The notes beneath the pieces were generated by a model, which was not told where the DNA came from, did not search any database, and saw only the letters and a list, made by a program, of their open reading frames with translations. This document shows positions 38,163 to 51,242 of a DNA stretch of 64,000 nt, in pieces (within the stretch, counting starts at the first letter, position 1; every line of letters starts with the position of its first letter). Both the position numbers and the translations under genes were made by a program. Origin of the DNA: AP-15 sp963814805 (GTDB lineage: Bacteria > Pseudomonadota > Alphaproteobacteria > ATCC43930 > CGMCC-115725); assembly GCA_963814805.1 (NCBI GenBank), contig CAWFER010000015.1, forward strand, positions 186,001-250,000, given 5' to 3'.

Positions 38163-38951
38163 ATGAGCGAGAAATCCGGCTATCAAAACGTCCTGGTCGA
38201 GCGCCGCGGGGCGGTCGGGATCGTCACCTTGAACCGGCCGCAGGCGTTGAACGCGCTGAACGCGGCGCTGATCGCCGAATTGGCAGCCGCCCTCGATGAT
38301 TTCGAAAGCGATGAGGCGATCGGCGCGATTGTCTTCACGGGCAATGACAAGGCTTTTGCCGCCGGGGCCGATGTCAAGGAGATGGCCGGCAAGACCTATC
38401 CGGAAATTTATCTGGAGGATTTCATCACCAAGGACTGGGAGCGGGTCGGGCAATGCCGCAAGCCGGTCGTGGCCGCGGTCGCCGGCTTTGCGCTGGGCGG
38501 CGGCTGCGAGATGGCGATGATGTGCGACATCGTCATTGCCGCCGACACCGCGCGTTTCGGTCAGCCGGAGATCCAGCTCGGCACCATGCCGGGCGCCGGC
38601 GGAACCCAGCGCCTCGCCCGCTTTGTCGGCAAGGCGAAGGCGATGGATCTGTGCCTGACCGGGCGGATGATGGACGCCGCCGAGGCCGAGCGGGCCGGGC
38701 TCGTCAGCCGCATCGTGCCGGCCGCCGACCTGATCTCGGAGGCGGTCAAGGTTGCCGAACGCGTCGCCGAGATGTCACGGCCGATCGCGATGATGGTCAA
38801 AGAGGCGGTCAACCGCGCCTATGAGACGACGCTCGCCGAGGGCGTCCGCTTCGAGCGCCGTCTGTTCCACGCGACCTTCGCCACCGAAGACCGCAAAGAG
38901 GGCATGGCCGCCTTTATCGCCAAGCGCAAGCCGGCCTTCCGCCACCGCTGA
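38163..38951 (+). CDS. enoyl-CoA hydratase
   Basis: The intact 262-residue crotonase-fold protein hydrates trans-2-enoyl-CoA to 3-hydroxyacyl-CoA in fatty-acid and amino-acid breakdown. It has Asn-Ala-Leu-Asn near residue 32, Ala-Ala-Gly-Ala-Asp-Val-Lys-Glu-Met, the oxyanion loop with the first catalytic Glu in Gly-Gly-Gly-Cys-Glu-Met-Ala-Met, and Pro-Glu-Ile-x-Leu-Gly-Thr-Met-Pro-Gly-Ala-Gly-Gly-Thr-Gln for the second. It follows mutM closely, probably in one transcript. Confidence 0.93.
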   Translation: MSEKSGYQNVLVERRGAVGIVTLNRPQALNALNAALIAELAAALDDFESDEAIGAIVFTGNDKAFAAGADVKEMAGKTYPEIYLEDFITKDWERVGQCRKPVVAAVAGFALGGGCEMAMMCDIVIAADTARFGQPEIQLGTMPGAGGTQRLARFVGKAKAMDLCLTGRMMDAAEAERAGLVSRIVPAADLISEAVKVAERVAEMSRPIAMMVKEAVNRAYETTLAEGVRFERRLFHATFATEDRKEGMAAFIAKRKPAFRHR

Positions 38952-38963
38952 GCGCCACCGGGA

Positions 38964-39167
38964 TCAAGGCCCGCGCGGCTTTCCCGCGGCGTCGAGGGCG
39001 TCGCGCACCGTCGCAAAACCGGGGCGCGGCGGCCGGCGGTGCGGGCGGGCATCGTATTCGCCGCGCTCGGCGGCGAGCTTTTTGCCGAGCCGGAAACGCG
39101 GGCTTTGCGAGGCATGCCCGCAGGTGCCGTGCTTATGGCTGCCCATCCCGCCGCGGCCCTGCTGCAT
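38964..39167 (-). CDS. small hypothetical protein, Cys/His-containing
   Basis: A 67-residue basic protein starting nine bases after the methyltransferase stop on the same strand. It has a His-Lys-His-Gly-Thr-Cys-Gly-His cluster near residue 12, which could bind a metal, then Arg/Lys-rich sequence with Leu-Gly-Lys-Lys-Leu-Ala-Ala-Glu-Arg-Gly-Glu-Tyr and a short helical end. I recognise no family. Coding status rests on position and sensible composition only; it ends 12 bases from the enoyl-CoA hydratase stop. Confidence 0.45.
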   Translation of the reverse strand: MQQGRGGMGSHKHGTCGHASQSPRFRLGKKLAAERGEYDARPHRRPPRPGFATVRDALDAAGKPRGP

Positions 39168-39176
39168 GATGCGAAC

Positions 39177-39926
39177 TCAGCGCGGAACGTCGCCCCAGAC
39201 CACATAGCGGTTGCGCCGCCGCGGTTCGAGCCCCTCCTCGACCATGCGCTGCAGCTGCGCTTCGACCAGATCGGCGAGCGGATCGCCGGCGACCTCGACG
39301 AGCCCGTGCGCCCGCAGCAGCGCCTCGATCTCAGTGCGCGGCCGCCCGCCGAGAAACGGCAGCCGATCGCCGACCGCGGCGTATTCGGGGCTGGTGCGGG
39401 CGTTTTCCTGGCGCCCCGTCTGCGCGCCCGGGGCCCGGTCGCTGCCGTCGAGGACAGCGCCGTCGATGATCGCGAGCCGGCCGCCCGGCCGCAGCACGCG
39501 GATCCACTCGTCGATCGCGGCCTCCGGATGCGGCAGGGTCCACAGCACATGGCGGCTGATCGCCAGGTCGAAGCTCGCCGGCGGGAACGGCAATTTTTCG
39601 GCGTCGCCCGCTTCGAAGCGCACTGCGAGGCCGCGCTCGGCCGCCTTCGCCTCGGCCCGGGCGATCATCGCCGGGGCGAAATCGACGCCGGTCACCCGAT
39701 GCCCGCGCGACGCCAGCTCGAGGCTCAAAAACCCGGTGCCGCAGCCAAGGTCGAGCGCATCGATCGCGCCCGCGCCGGGCAGCACCAGGCCAAAGATGCG
39801 CTCCCAGGCGGCGCGCTCGGCCGCGGTGCGGATGCTGTGGCCGAAATCCTCGTCGAAATGCGCCGCCCGCCGGTCCCAATGGGCGGCGACCTGCTGTTTG
39901 ACCGGATCGGCATACGCGGACGGCAT
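39177..39926 (-). CDS. SAM-dependent methyltransferase (class I, UbiE/Methyltransf_11 type)
   Basis: A 249-residue class I methyltransferase. The SAM-binding motif I is Ala-Leu-Asp-Leu-Gly-Cys-Gly-Thr-Gly-Phe near residue 55. Gly-Val-Asp-Phe-Ala-Pro-Ala-Met follows, then Gly-Asp-Ala-Glu-Lys-Leu-Pro-Phe, and Leu-Arg-Pro-Gly-Gly-Arg-Leu marks post-motif III. The C-terminal third is specific and unassigned. The ATG at 39926 was chosen because AAGGAG lies eight bases upstream; the frame extends to 39992 without support. The substrate is unknown. Confidence 0.85.
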   Translation of the reverse strand: MPSAYADPVKQQVAAHWDRRAAHFDEDFGHSIRTAAERAAWERIFGLVLPGAGAIDALDLGCGTGFLSLELASRGHRVTGVDFAPAMIARAEAKAAERGLAVRFEAGDAEKLPFPPASFDLAISRHVLWTLPHPEAAIDEWIRVLRPGGRLAIIDGAVLDGSDRAPGAQTGRQENARTSPEYAAVGDRLPFLGGRPRTEIEALLRAHGLVEVAGDPLADLVEAQLQRMVEEGLEPRRRNRYVVWGDVPR

Positions 39927-40008
39927 CGGCAAGCTCCTTCGCTTGGCGGGTGAGCGAGGCGAAAATCTATCGGCTTCGGCGCGCGGAAACAATCGAGCAG
40001 CGATCGGT

Positions 40009-41577
<1,569 letters not shown>

Positions 41578-41672
41578 CGACAAGGCTCGGATGTCGCAAT
41601 CGAGTACTCGAACCTAGATTACCATCTGATGCCTTCGATTGCTCTCGGTCCTTGGGTGAGGCCGCCGATCCG

Positions 41673-42584
41673 ATGTTCGATCTCGTCTTTCTCGGCACCG
41701 CCGCGGCGGCGCCCACGGCCGAGCGGGGCTTGCCGGCGCTCTATGTCGGAAGCGGGCCGGAACGGTTTCTCGTCGATTGCGGCGAGGGGACGCAGCGCCA
41801 GCTGTTGCGCGCCGGGCTCGGGTTGCGCGGGCTCGCCCACGTGCTGTTGACCCACGCCCATCTCGATCACGTGGCCGGGCTCGCCGGGTTCGTCGCGACC
41901 CGCGCGCTGTGGGGGCTGCGCGATGCGATCGAGATCGTCGGCAGCGAGGAGACGGTTGGGTTCGTGCGCCGCTATCTCGCCGTCACCATCGGCGGCGAAA
42001 GCGAGACCGGCTACCGCCTGCGCGCGGTCGGCCCCGGCCTGGCGCTGTCGCGCCCGGGGTGGCGGCTCGACGCCTTTGCCGTGGCCCATCGCGGGACGCA
42101 GAGCCTCGGCTGGCGCTTCGAGGAGGCAGCCCACCGCCCGCTGCTGGCCGATCGCCTCGTAGCGCTCGGCGTGCCGGACGGGCCGGCGCGGCGCGAATTG
42201 GCCGCCGGGCGCTCGGTCGCGCTCGCCGACGGCCGACTGATCGCGCCGCAGCAGGTGCAGGGTTCCGAAGTCGCGGGCGCCAGGCTGGCAATCGTCGGCG
42301 ATGTCGAGGAGGTCGCCTCCTTGACCGATGGCGTGCGCGGCGCCGACGCGCTGGTGATCGAGGCGACGTTTCTCGACCGCGACCGGGCGCTCGCCGGCGC
42401 CCGCGGGCATCTGACCGCCGCCGCCGCGGCCGGCCTTGCGCAGGAAGCCCGCGTCGGCGAATTGCTGCTGACTCACATTTCCGGCCGCTACCGCCCCGAG
42501 GAGATCGAGGCGGAAGCCGCCGTAATATTCCCCCGTGTCCGCGTGGTTGCCGATTTCGACCGCATCGCGGTGCGCGCCGGCTAG
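41673..42584 (+). CDS. rnz: ribonuclease Z-type metallo-beta-lactamase-fold hydrolase
   Basis: RNase Z trims the 3' end of tRNA precursors. The 303-residue protein begins Met-Phe-Asp-Leu-Val-Phe-Leu-Gly-Thr and has Asp-Cys-Gly-Glu-Gly-Thr-Gln-Arg-Gln near residue 36, typical of RNase Z, then Thr-His-Ala-His-Leu-Asp-His (His61, His63, Asp65, His66) binding two zinc ions. Ala-Val-x-His-Arg near 140 and Ile-Glu-Ala-Thr-Phe near 238 are further family features, and the final metal ligand lies in Leu-Thr-His-Ile-Ser. I used the ATG at 41673; the frame opens earlier at a GTG (41652). All leucine tRNA here carries its own CCA, so a broader RNase BN role is possible. Confidence 0.85.
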   Translation: MFDLVFLGTAAAAPTAERGLPALYVGSGPERFLVDCGEGTQRQLLRAGLGLRGLAHVLLTHAHLDHVAGLAGFVATRALWGLRDAIEIVGSEETVGFVRRYLAVTIGGESETGYRLRAVGPGLALSRPGWRLDAFAVAHRGTQSLGWRFEEAAHRPLLADRLVALGVPDGPARRELAAGRSVALADGRLIAPQQVQGSEVAGARLAIVGDVEEVASLTDGVRGADALVIEATFLDRDRALAGARGHLTAAAAAGLAQEARVGELLLTHISGRYRPEEIEAEAAVIFPRVRVVADFDRIAVRAG

Positions 42585-42661
42585 CATCCGAAATCGAAAA
42601 GGGTTTACTTCACCGACTACCGGGCTCACTGCCCAGCTTGGCGATGTGTCCACCAAATAGA

Positions 42662-42698
42662 GATGTCACCGTTTCTGCCATTTAGAAATGTCACTGTC
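42662..42698 (+). repeat. left terminal inverted repeat of the IS
   Basis: GATGTCACC is followed nine or ten bases later by GCCA and then TTTAGAAATGTCACT. It matches the reverse complement of the right end with one gap and a few mismatches. An additional partial repeat of the same motif (about 42643-42666, GATGTGTCCACC) lies just outside. Confidence 0.7.
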
Positions 42699-42833
42699 GT
42701 TGGGGTCGGGCGGCGGGCGGGCGCGGAGCCCCCGGCGTAGCGCAGCGCCCGACCGGCACCCGTAACGCGGACGGGCGAAACGGCTCCCGAGTTTGTACCG
42801 AGCGGGCCCGAGCCCGCTCGGCTCGTAGAAAAC

Positions 42834-44117
42834 TCAGCCGACCTTAAACAGACGTGGGTCGCGCTGATCGCGACGGCGCGGTGCTGATCGACTGCGATGT
42901 GGGGGTTCGCGGCGGAGTTGTTGCTCGCGAATGAAAGCGAGCGCGGCGCCGAGCTGTTTGTTCTCGACGATCGCGGCCTGCGAGACTTGGCGAATTTTAT
43001 CAAAGGTCCGATACGCCAGTTCGAGGCCGCGGTAGCGGATTGCCAGGCGGCCGTCGGGATAATCGACCACGGCGACCCGCTTGCCGATCGCCGCCTTGGC
43101 CTGGTCGGTCGGTTCCAGGATGAAGAGGATCTTGTCGTATTGCAGCGTCAATGCCTGTGAGAGGGTGCGCTCCTCCTTCCAGGCAAACGCATCATCGAGA
43201 TCGTCGCCGGCGCGCAGCGGCCGATGCAGGTCCTTCTTGTTCACCGGCGGCTTAGCGAAGCGCGCGTTATAGTCGGCAATGAACGCCGGAAGCAGGGCGT
43301 TGCCCTCCGCCAGGGCTGCCGCCCCGGCCAGCCGCAATTCCTTGACCAGCCGATCCTGCAACGTCTTGTTGGCGCGCTCGACCCGGCCCTTGGCCGGGCT
43401 CGAATTGGCGCAGATGATGTCGATGTTCAGGGCATGCAATGCCCGGCCGAATTGGGTCATGCCGTCACCGCCAAGCGCGCCTGGATGGTTGACCCGAAAG
43501 ACGCCATGCTTGTCGCTGTAAAACGCCACCGGCTTGCCCCACGCCTCCAGATAGGCCCGCGCCGCGTGAAAATAGGCAAAGGTCGACTTGCTCTCGACAA
43601 ATTGCAGATGCATCAGTCGGCTGGTCGCGTCGTCGACAAACACCAGCAAGGTGCATTGTGGTCCGCGATCCTCAAACCACCAATGCTCGCTGCCGTCGAC
43701 CTGCACCAGTTCGCCGACGCAATCGCGCCGCGGCCGCGGCTGGTGGATGCGCTTGCGCTGCTTACGATCGCGCCACAGCCCGTCGGCGATCATCCACTGG
43801 CGCAAGGTTCTCACGACCAACCGTTACCCCATGAGCCTCGCGCAGCTTCTCGGCCGCCAAGGTCGGGCCAAAATCCCAATACCGCTCGCGGATCATCGCC
43901 AGAACCGCGCACCGCACCGCCTCGGGCTTGCGCCGGTTGCCGCGACGACCGCGTCCTTCGAGATCAGGCCGGTCGGACCTTCGATCCTGTAGGCCTTCAG
44001 CAACCGAAACACCTGACGGCGCTCGAGCCCGAGCAGCTGACTCGCCGCCACGGTCGTCAATCGCCGCCGATCCAAATCCTGCAGCACCTCGAGCCGCCGC
44101 AGCTCCCGATCGCTCAT
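42834..44117 (-). CDS. ISNCY/IS1202-type transposase (two frameshifts)
   Basis: The DDE transposase carries an N-terminal HTH (Leu-Glu-Val-Leu-Gln-Asp-Leu, then Ala-Ala-Ser-Gln-Leu-Leu-Gly-Leu-Glu-Arg-Arg-Gln-Val-Phe-Arg-Leu-Leu) in one frame. A link with Trp-Asp-Phe-Gly-Pro-Thr-Leu-Ala is in a second. The catalytic core in a third has Val-Gln-Val-Asp-Gly-Ser-Glu-His-Trp-Trp-Phe, Val-Phe-Val-Asp-Asp-Ala-Thr-Ser, and Ser-Pro-Ala-Lys-Gly-Arg-Val-Glu-Arg for the Asp-Asp-Glu triad. Shifts lie near 43955 and 43815. The start is the ATG at 44117 (Met-Ser-Asp-Arg-Glu-Leu); a Met eight codons upstream is also possible. If the shifts are real the copy is inactive. Confidence 0.82.
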
Positions 44118-44161
44118 CAGCCGAACCGTCACCCCAAACACCCCCCAGAAATCCTCCGGGG

Positions 44162-44195
44162 AGTGTCATCTCTAACTGGCACACGGGTGACATTT
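44162..44195 (-). repeat. right terminal inverted repeat of the IS
   Basis: The reverse complement reads AATGTCACCC, then GTGTGCCA, then GTTAGAGATGACACT, matching the left repeat. It lies about 45-80 bases upstream of the transposase start, so the transposase promoter must lie inside or beyond it. Confidence 0.7.
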
Positions 44196-44383
44196 TGATC
44201 GGGCGCCTACAGCCGAATGTCGCAGAACTAGCGTTATGTAAAATACCGGGAACGTGAAACATGGCGCGGCGGCACAACAGCTAGCAGCCGAGAGCACTTA
44301 GCACAGTCCGGCTCGCCATGCCGAAGCGGAGCGGAGGCGGGCGGGATAATCAATTCGCCCGCCTTCGGCATGCGCTTGCTGCG

Positions 44384-44954
44384 CTACCGCCCGGCGACCG
44401 CCAGCCGTCCGGTCACGCCGGGGAAAGCAGCCCCTTCCTTCTCGCGCCACACAAACGTTACAGCGATTGCGAGGCCCAGCCGCTGAGCAATGTGACAAGC
44501 GCCTTTCCACGCGCCGTTCGCATCCTGTCCTTGAACAGAAACCCCCGCGTCAGACAAGAAACGGAAGCCCTCGTTCGCCTTCGGCCCCTCGACAAATGGG
44601 ATGATAATGAGTTGCTTTAGCTCGCTTGCCGAGTTGGCGCGGGCTTTGGCCTCGCGGACGGCTGCATCAAGAAGACCGTTCCAATTCGCCTGTCTGTGTT
44701 CGAGCGGCCTGCCGCAAAATTCTACCGCTAGCACCTTGGTATGAAGTCAGGACGGGCGGCGACAGCGGGTTGAACTGCCGGATTTCGTTTGCCGCTTCCG
44801 CGCCTGAGCCGGGCACGGGCGCGCCCTCTCCGGCCTCGTAGAAGTCAATCAGACGGGTGATGACGGTTTCGATATTGTCGACGAGCGGGATGGCGCACGC
44901 CTGAAGGCGGGCGAACGTCTGGGACGAAATTTCGATGGATGGCACCACCTGCAT
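44384..44954 (-). CDS. unrecognised protein with SeqA/ribbon-helix-helix-like N-terminus (one frameshift)
   Basis: Two frames form one protein of about 190 residues. The first 40 residues (Ile-Glu-Ile-Ser-Ser-Gln-Thr-Phe-Ala-Arg-Leu, then Asp-Asn-Ile-Glu-Thr-Val-Ile-Thr-Arg-Leu-Ile-Asp-Phe) resemble the ribbon-helix-helix dimerisation head of SeqA. A linker ends in Asn-Pro-Leu-Ser-Pro-Pro. The C-terminal domain has Phe-Val-Glu-Gly-Pro-Lys, Val-Ser-Val-Gln-Gly-Gln-Asp-Ala-Asn-x-Ala-Trp, and Trp-Arg-Glu-Lys-Glu-Gly-Ala-Ala-Phe-Pro-Gly near the end. The shift lies near 44735. AAAGGAG sits at the ATG (44954), so a GTG two codons later may be the true start. It is less GC-rich than its neighbours and adjoins the IS, suggesting acquisition. 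Function unknown. Confidence 0.7.
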
Positions 44955-45268
44955 CTCCTTTGTCAACGCCGTAAACCGTCTATACGGCATATATGGGTTT
45001 TATCCACCGTAGACAAAGATGTCCTGTAAATTTTTCGCCGTGTCATAAACCAAGACTTTCGAGAGATTTGCTTGTCCTTGCCAATCAAGGGGTTGCGTTA
45101 GCCGTAAGATATGACCGGAGCACGGCGGATCGGCGCGGGGCACGTCTACGCACGCCCAGGCTTGGCAGCTTCGAGTCGGCCCTGACCCTGGTCGCGGCCG
45201 CCGCGCTCGACCGGAGCGGCGATTTCGAGGACACTCCCCTGGCCGGTCCCAACAGAGCCCGTGATGCG

Positions 45269-46345
45269 ATGAACTCGACCGAAGCCTCGACCCTGATCCC
45301 GGTCACCCTGCTGACGGGCTTTCTCGGCAGCGGCAAGACCACCGTGTTGAACCATGTGCTGAAGCAGCCCGAGATGGCGGCGACCGCGGTCATCGTCAAC
45401 GAGTTCGGCGAGATCGGCATCGATCATCTGCTGGTCGAGAGCGCCACCGACGATGTCGTGCTGCTGAACAGCGGCTGCCTGTGCTGCACCGTGCGCGGCG
45501 ATATTGTCGACACGCTTTTGAACCTGTTCGTCGGCCGCGCCGGCGGCAAGATCCCGCATTTCAATCGGGTCGTGATCGAAACCACCGGGCTCGCCGACCC
45601 GGCGCCGATCCTGCACACCTTGATCTCGGACCCGCTGGTCGCCGCCCGCTATACGCTCGACGGGGTGGTGACGACGGTCGACGCGGTCAACGGCGCCGGG
45701 ACCCTCGACCGCCAGCCCGAGGCGGTCAAGCAGGCCGCGGTCGCCGATCGGCTGCTGCTGACCAAGACCGATCTCGCCGGCCCCGGCGCCGCGGCGGCGC
45801 TGAAGGCGCGGCTCGCCGCCCTCAACCCCACTGCCCCGCTGTTCTCGCCAGCCCAGGGCGCGGTCGATCCGGCGCTGCTGTTCAATCTCGGCTTCTACGA
45901 CCCGCAGACGAAGAGCGTCGACGTGCAGCGCTGGCTGCGCGACGAGGCATTCGAGGCCGGCCACCAGCACCACGACGGGCACGACGAGCATGACGAGCAC
46001 GACCGGCCCGACGTCAACCGCCACGACGACCATATCCGCGCCTTCTGCATCACCCGCGAACGGCCGATCTCATGGGCGGCGCTGTCGACCTGGCTCGACG
46101 CGCTGGCGACGATGCGCGGCGACGACCTATTGCGGCTGAAGGCGATCGTGGCGCTCAGCGACCGCCCCGGCGAACCGATCGTCGTGCACGGCGTGCAGCA
46201 CCTATTTCATCCGCCGGTATTGCTGCCGCAATGGCCGAGCGACGACCATCGCACCCGCATGGTGTTCATCACCCGCGACCTGCCGAAAGAAGCGATCGAG
46301 CAGACCCTCGCCGCCTTCGAGGAAGCCGTCGAGCAGCCGGGGTAG
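45269..46345 (+). CDS. CobW/COG0523-family GTPase, probable zinc metallochaperone
   Basis: A 358-residue G3E GTPase. The P-loop is Gly-Phe-Leu-Gly-Ser-Gly-Lys-Thr-Thr (17-25), the metal-binding Cys-Leu-Cys-Cys motif is at 70-73, and the guanine-specificity sequence Thr-Lys-Thr-Asp is near 166. A His/Asp-rich stretch (232-255, with His-Gln-His-His-Asp-Gly-His) lies before the C-terminal CobW_C domain. Such proteins deliver zinc (or cobalt) to client enzymes; with no cobalamin genes here a zinc role is favoured by inference. I chose the ATG at 45269; the open frame begins much earlier (44993) but that part is not like the family. It is divergent from the SeqA-headed gene. Confidence 0.88.
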   Translation: MNSTEASTLIPVTLLTGFLGSGKTTVLNHVLKQPEMAATAVIVNEFGEIGIDHLLVESATDDVVLLNSGCLCCTVRGDIVDTLLNLFVGRAGGKIPHFNRVVIETTGLADPAPILHTLISDPLVAARYTLDGVVTTVDAVNGAGTLDRQPEAVKQAAVADRLLLTKTDLAGPGAAAALKARLAALNPTAPLFSPAQGAVDPALLFNLGFYDPQTKSVDVQRWLRDEAFEAGHQHHDGHDEHDEHDRPDVNRHDDHIRAFCITRERPISWAALSTWLDALATMRGDDLLRLKAIVALSDRPGEPIVVHGVQHLFHPPVLLPQWPSDDHRTRMVFITRDLPKEAIEQTLAAFEEAVEQPG

Positions 46346-46364
46346 CGGGCCGCCCAGGCTGCAG

Positions 46365-47216
46365 TCAGCCGATCGGGAAGTGGGTTGCGATGATGCAGTT
46401 TTCGAGGATGCCGCGGCCCCGGTCGGGGGGGTGGCGCTCGGCGACAAAGCGGGCGTGCACCTCGGAGATCGCCGCGGCGTCGATGCCGGGCTCGGTCGGC
46501 ACATATTGCACGAGGTTGTCGCGAAAGCCGCGCCGGGTCACGTAGATCGGCTCGAGGCCGCGGCCGCGGGCGACGGCGGCGAGCGCCTCCGACATCGGCC
46601 TGACCGCCGGGTTGACCGAGAAATCGGCCCAGTTGTTGGCGAGAACCCCGCCCGGCGCCAAGGCGTCGAGGCAGCGCGCCCAGAAGGCCTCGTTGCTCTC
46701 GGTCGGCCCCGACGAATCGTAGAGATCGACGAGGATCGCGTCGAAGCGCGCGGTGGTCGCGGCGACGAAATGCTGCGCCGGCTCGATGGTGACCGGCTGG
46801 GTCAGGTAGAACCAGCGGCGGGCGATCGCGGCGACGGTCTCGTCGGCATCGACCAGGGTCGCGGCGCAATCGGGGACATAGGCGCGCATAAACCGCCACA
46901 TCGCCGCGCCGCCGACGCCGAGCAGCAAGGCGGTGACCGCCTGCCGGCTCATCGCGAACGCCAGGGACATCAGCCGCTCGTAGTGAAACACCAGGCGCGC
47001 CGGATACATCAGGTCCATGCTCGACTGCTCGGTCACCTGAACGCTGCTGCCGAACGAGCCCAGGGTGCGGAAATGCCGCGCCCCGCGGTCGAAGTCGACG
47101 ACGAACACCGGCGAGCCAAAGGTCGGCGCCCGCCGCAAGATGCGCAGCCGCGCCTCGCCGCCGAAATAATCGAGGACCAGCCGGCGCTGCCGCTCTTCGC
47201 CGAATTCGGTGATCAT
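46365..47216 (-). CDS. spermidine synthase-like methyltransferase-fold protein
   Basis: A 283-residue Rossmann-fold protein of the SpeE/spermine-synthase superfamily. Ala-Leu-Leu-Leu-Gly-Val-Gly-Gly-Ala-Ala-Met near residue 100 is the nucleotide motif, Ala-Thr-Leu-Val-Asp-Ala-Asp-Glu-Thr-Val follows, and Phe-Asp-Ala-Ile-Leu-Val-Asp-Leu-Tyr-Asp-Ser is the aminopropyltransferase-like Asp region. Leu-Ala-Pro-Gly-Gly-Val-Leu comes next. Several such proteins are not polyamine synthases, and the polyamine-binding pocket cannot be judged, so only the superfamily is assigned. The Met at 47216 was preferred to the frame opening at 47306. The gene ends 19 bases from the cobW stop. Confidence 0.78.
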   Translation of the reverse strand: MITEFGEERQRRLVLDYFGGEARLRILRRAPTFGSPVFVVDFDRGARHFRTLGSFGSSVQVTEQSSMDLMYPARLVFHYERLMSLAFAMSRQAVTALLLGVGGAAMWRFMRAYVPDCAATLVDADETVAAIARRWFYLTQPVTIEPAQHFVAATTARFDAILVDLYDSSGPTESNEAFWARCLDALAPGGVLANNWADFSVNPAVRPMSEALAAVARGRGLEPIYVTRRGFRDNLVQYVPTEPGIDAAAISEVHARFVAERHPPDRGRGILENCIIATHFPIG

Positions 47217-47497
47217 CTGCGCCCGGTCAGGCCGGTCAGGCGGCAGCCGCCGGCGAGCAAGCGGCGTCGGCCGCGGCCACGGTCGGCGCAGCAGCCAATG
47301 GGGCATCGCCCAAGATCAATCACGCGCACCAGTAACGGCGATCCGGACGGCAATTTCAAGCGCATCCGCTCGCGTCGCGGTCGCTGCGCAGAGCCCGGCT
47401 TTGACGCTGCCGGATGTGACCCTTAAATTGATGCAGGCCAACAAGCCGCGGGCACGCGCCGAATTTGCGCCCGAGCGGACGAGGAGCGTCGAGAAGC

Positions 47498-49793
<2,296 letters not shown>

Positions 49794-49797
<4 letters not shown>

Positions 49798-51242
49798 TCG
49801 GGCGCTGGGCCGGGAGCCTCTGCCGTATCCTCGCGCTCGCGGCGCCGGCGTCGGCGCCGGGGCTGGTCGTGCTTGCGGTCCTGGTTGTGCGGGGCGCACT
49901 TACCCCGCGGATAGCGTTGCTCTGCGGCGTCGTGATCCTATTGTTGACCGCCATCGTAATCGGCCGGTTCGTCGTCGCCGCTGGCGCGGTGCGCGATACG
50001 GTTGACAAGATTGCCGCCGCGGCGGCGACGGAGCGAGCGCGGCGGCGGCCGTTGGCGCTCGGCCCGAGCGGCGCAGCCGAGGAAATCCGGCTCGCGCTCT
50101 TGCGGCTGGCGCGGGCTTGGCGCGAAGAGGTGCAAAGAGAACAAGGCGCGCCGCGCCGCGGCCGAGGCGATCATCGACGCCATCCCGAACCCGCTGATCC
50201 TGATCGACGAAAGGCGGCGGATCGTACGCGTAAACGCAGCCGCCGGCGATTTCATCGGCGCGCTGTCGCCCCCGTGCGACCTCGCCGCGGGGCTACGCAA
50301 CCCGACGGTGCTGGCGGCGGCTGACGCGGTGCTGCGCGGCGAGGTGGCGCGAGTCGTCGACTTCACTCTGACTCGTTACCGGTCGAGCGCCAGTTGCGCG
50401 CCCGCTTTGCCCGCACCAACCGTCCTTCGCCCGAGGGCGCCGTCGCATTGCTGAGCCTGCACGACATCACCGAATTGAAGCGGGCCGAGCAGATGCGCGC
50501 CGACTTTATCGCCAATGCGAGCCACGAATTGCGCACCCCGCTCGCCACCCTGACCGGCTTTATCGAGACCTTGCGCGGGCCGGCCCGCGACGACCCCGAA
50601 GCCGGCGAGCGTTTTTTGGCGATCATGAGCGGGCAGGCGGCGCGGATGACCCGCCTCGTCGAGGATCTGCTGTCCTTGTCGCGCATCGAACTCAACGAAC
50701 ACGTGCCGCCGCAGGGCCGCGTCGCGCTGGCGGCGGTGCTCGACCACCTGGCGCAGGCGCTCGAGCTGCGCGCCGCCGAGCGGGGCATGTGGATCCGGCT
50801 GCGCCTGCCCCCCGATCTCCCCGCGGTGCAGGGCGACCGCGACGAACTCACCCAGCTGTTCCAGAACCTGTTGGACAACGCCATCAAATACGGCCGCCCC
50901 GGCAGCGAGATCGCGGTCGACGCCCGGACCCTGAGGCGGCCCGCGGCGAATGGCGAGCGAGTTTCGAGCCCCTCGGTCACGGTCGCGGTCCGCGATCGCG
51001 GCGACGGCATCGCGCGCGACCATCTGCCGCGCCTGACCGAGCGCTTTTACCGCGTCGACACCGCTCGCTCGCGCGAGATGGGCGGCACCGGGCTCGGGCT
51101 GGCGATCGTCAAGCACATCGTCAGCCGCCATCGCGGGTTACTTGAAATCGACAGCACGCCGGGCGAAGGCTCGGTCTTCACAGTAGTGCTGCGGTTGGCG
51201 CCGGACGCGGCGCCCGCAGAAAGCGTTAACGAGCCGTCATAA
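49794..51242 (+). CDS. phoR: PhoR phosphate-starvation sensor histidine kinase (two frameshifts)
   Basis: PhoR is the membrane kinase that activates PhoB when phosphate is low. Two hydrophobic segments occupy residues 10-35 and 38-62. A PAS-like domain follows (Ile-Ile-Asp-Ala-Ile-Pro-Asn-Pro-Leu-Ile-Leu-Ile-Asp). The dimerisation helix has the phosphorylated His in Asn-Ala-Ser-His-Glu-Leu-Arg-Thr-Pro-Leu. The ATPase domain shows Gln-Leu-Phe-Gln-Asn-Leu-Leu-Asp-Asn-Ala-Ile-Lys-Tyr, Val-Arg-Asp-Arg-Gly-Asp-Gly-Ile and Gly-Thr-Gly-Leu-Gly-Leu-Ala-Ile. Shifts near 50142 and 50380 split the PAS part. The ATG at 49794 overlaps the malic enzyme stop. It heads the pst operon, while its partner phoB ends it. 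Confidence 0.9.

Larger units (their letters stand above)
42662..44195. mobile_element. ISNCY/IS1202-like insertion sequence
   Basis: A 1.5 kb element defined by one transposase gene and imperfect terminal inverted repeats of about 34 bases. The left repeat (42662-42698) and the reverse complement of the right (44162-44195) share ATGTCACC, GCCA and TTAGA-ATG-CACT blocks, with 12 of 15 matches in the inner part. Direct repeats of the target were not identified. The first 170 bases inside the left end are non-coding, GC-rich and repeat GGGCGG motifs. The assignment to the ISNCY/IS1202 group is from the transposase sequence; exact ends are uncertain by a few bases. Confidence 0.8.
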
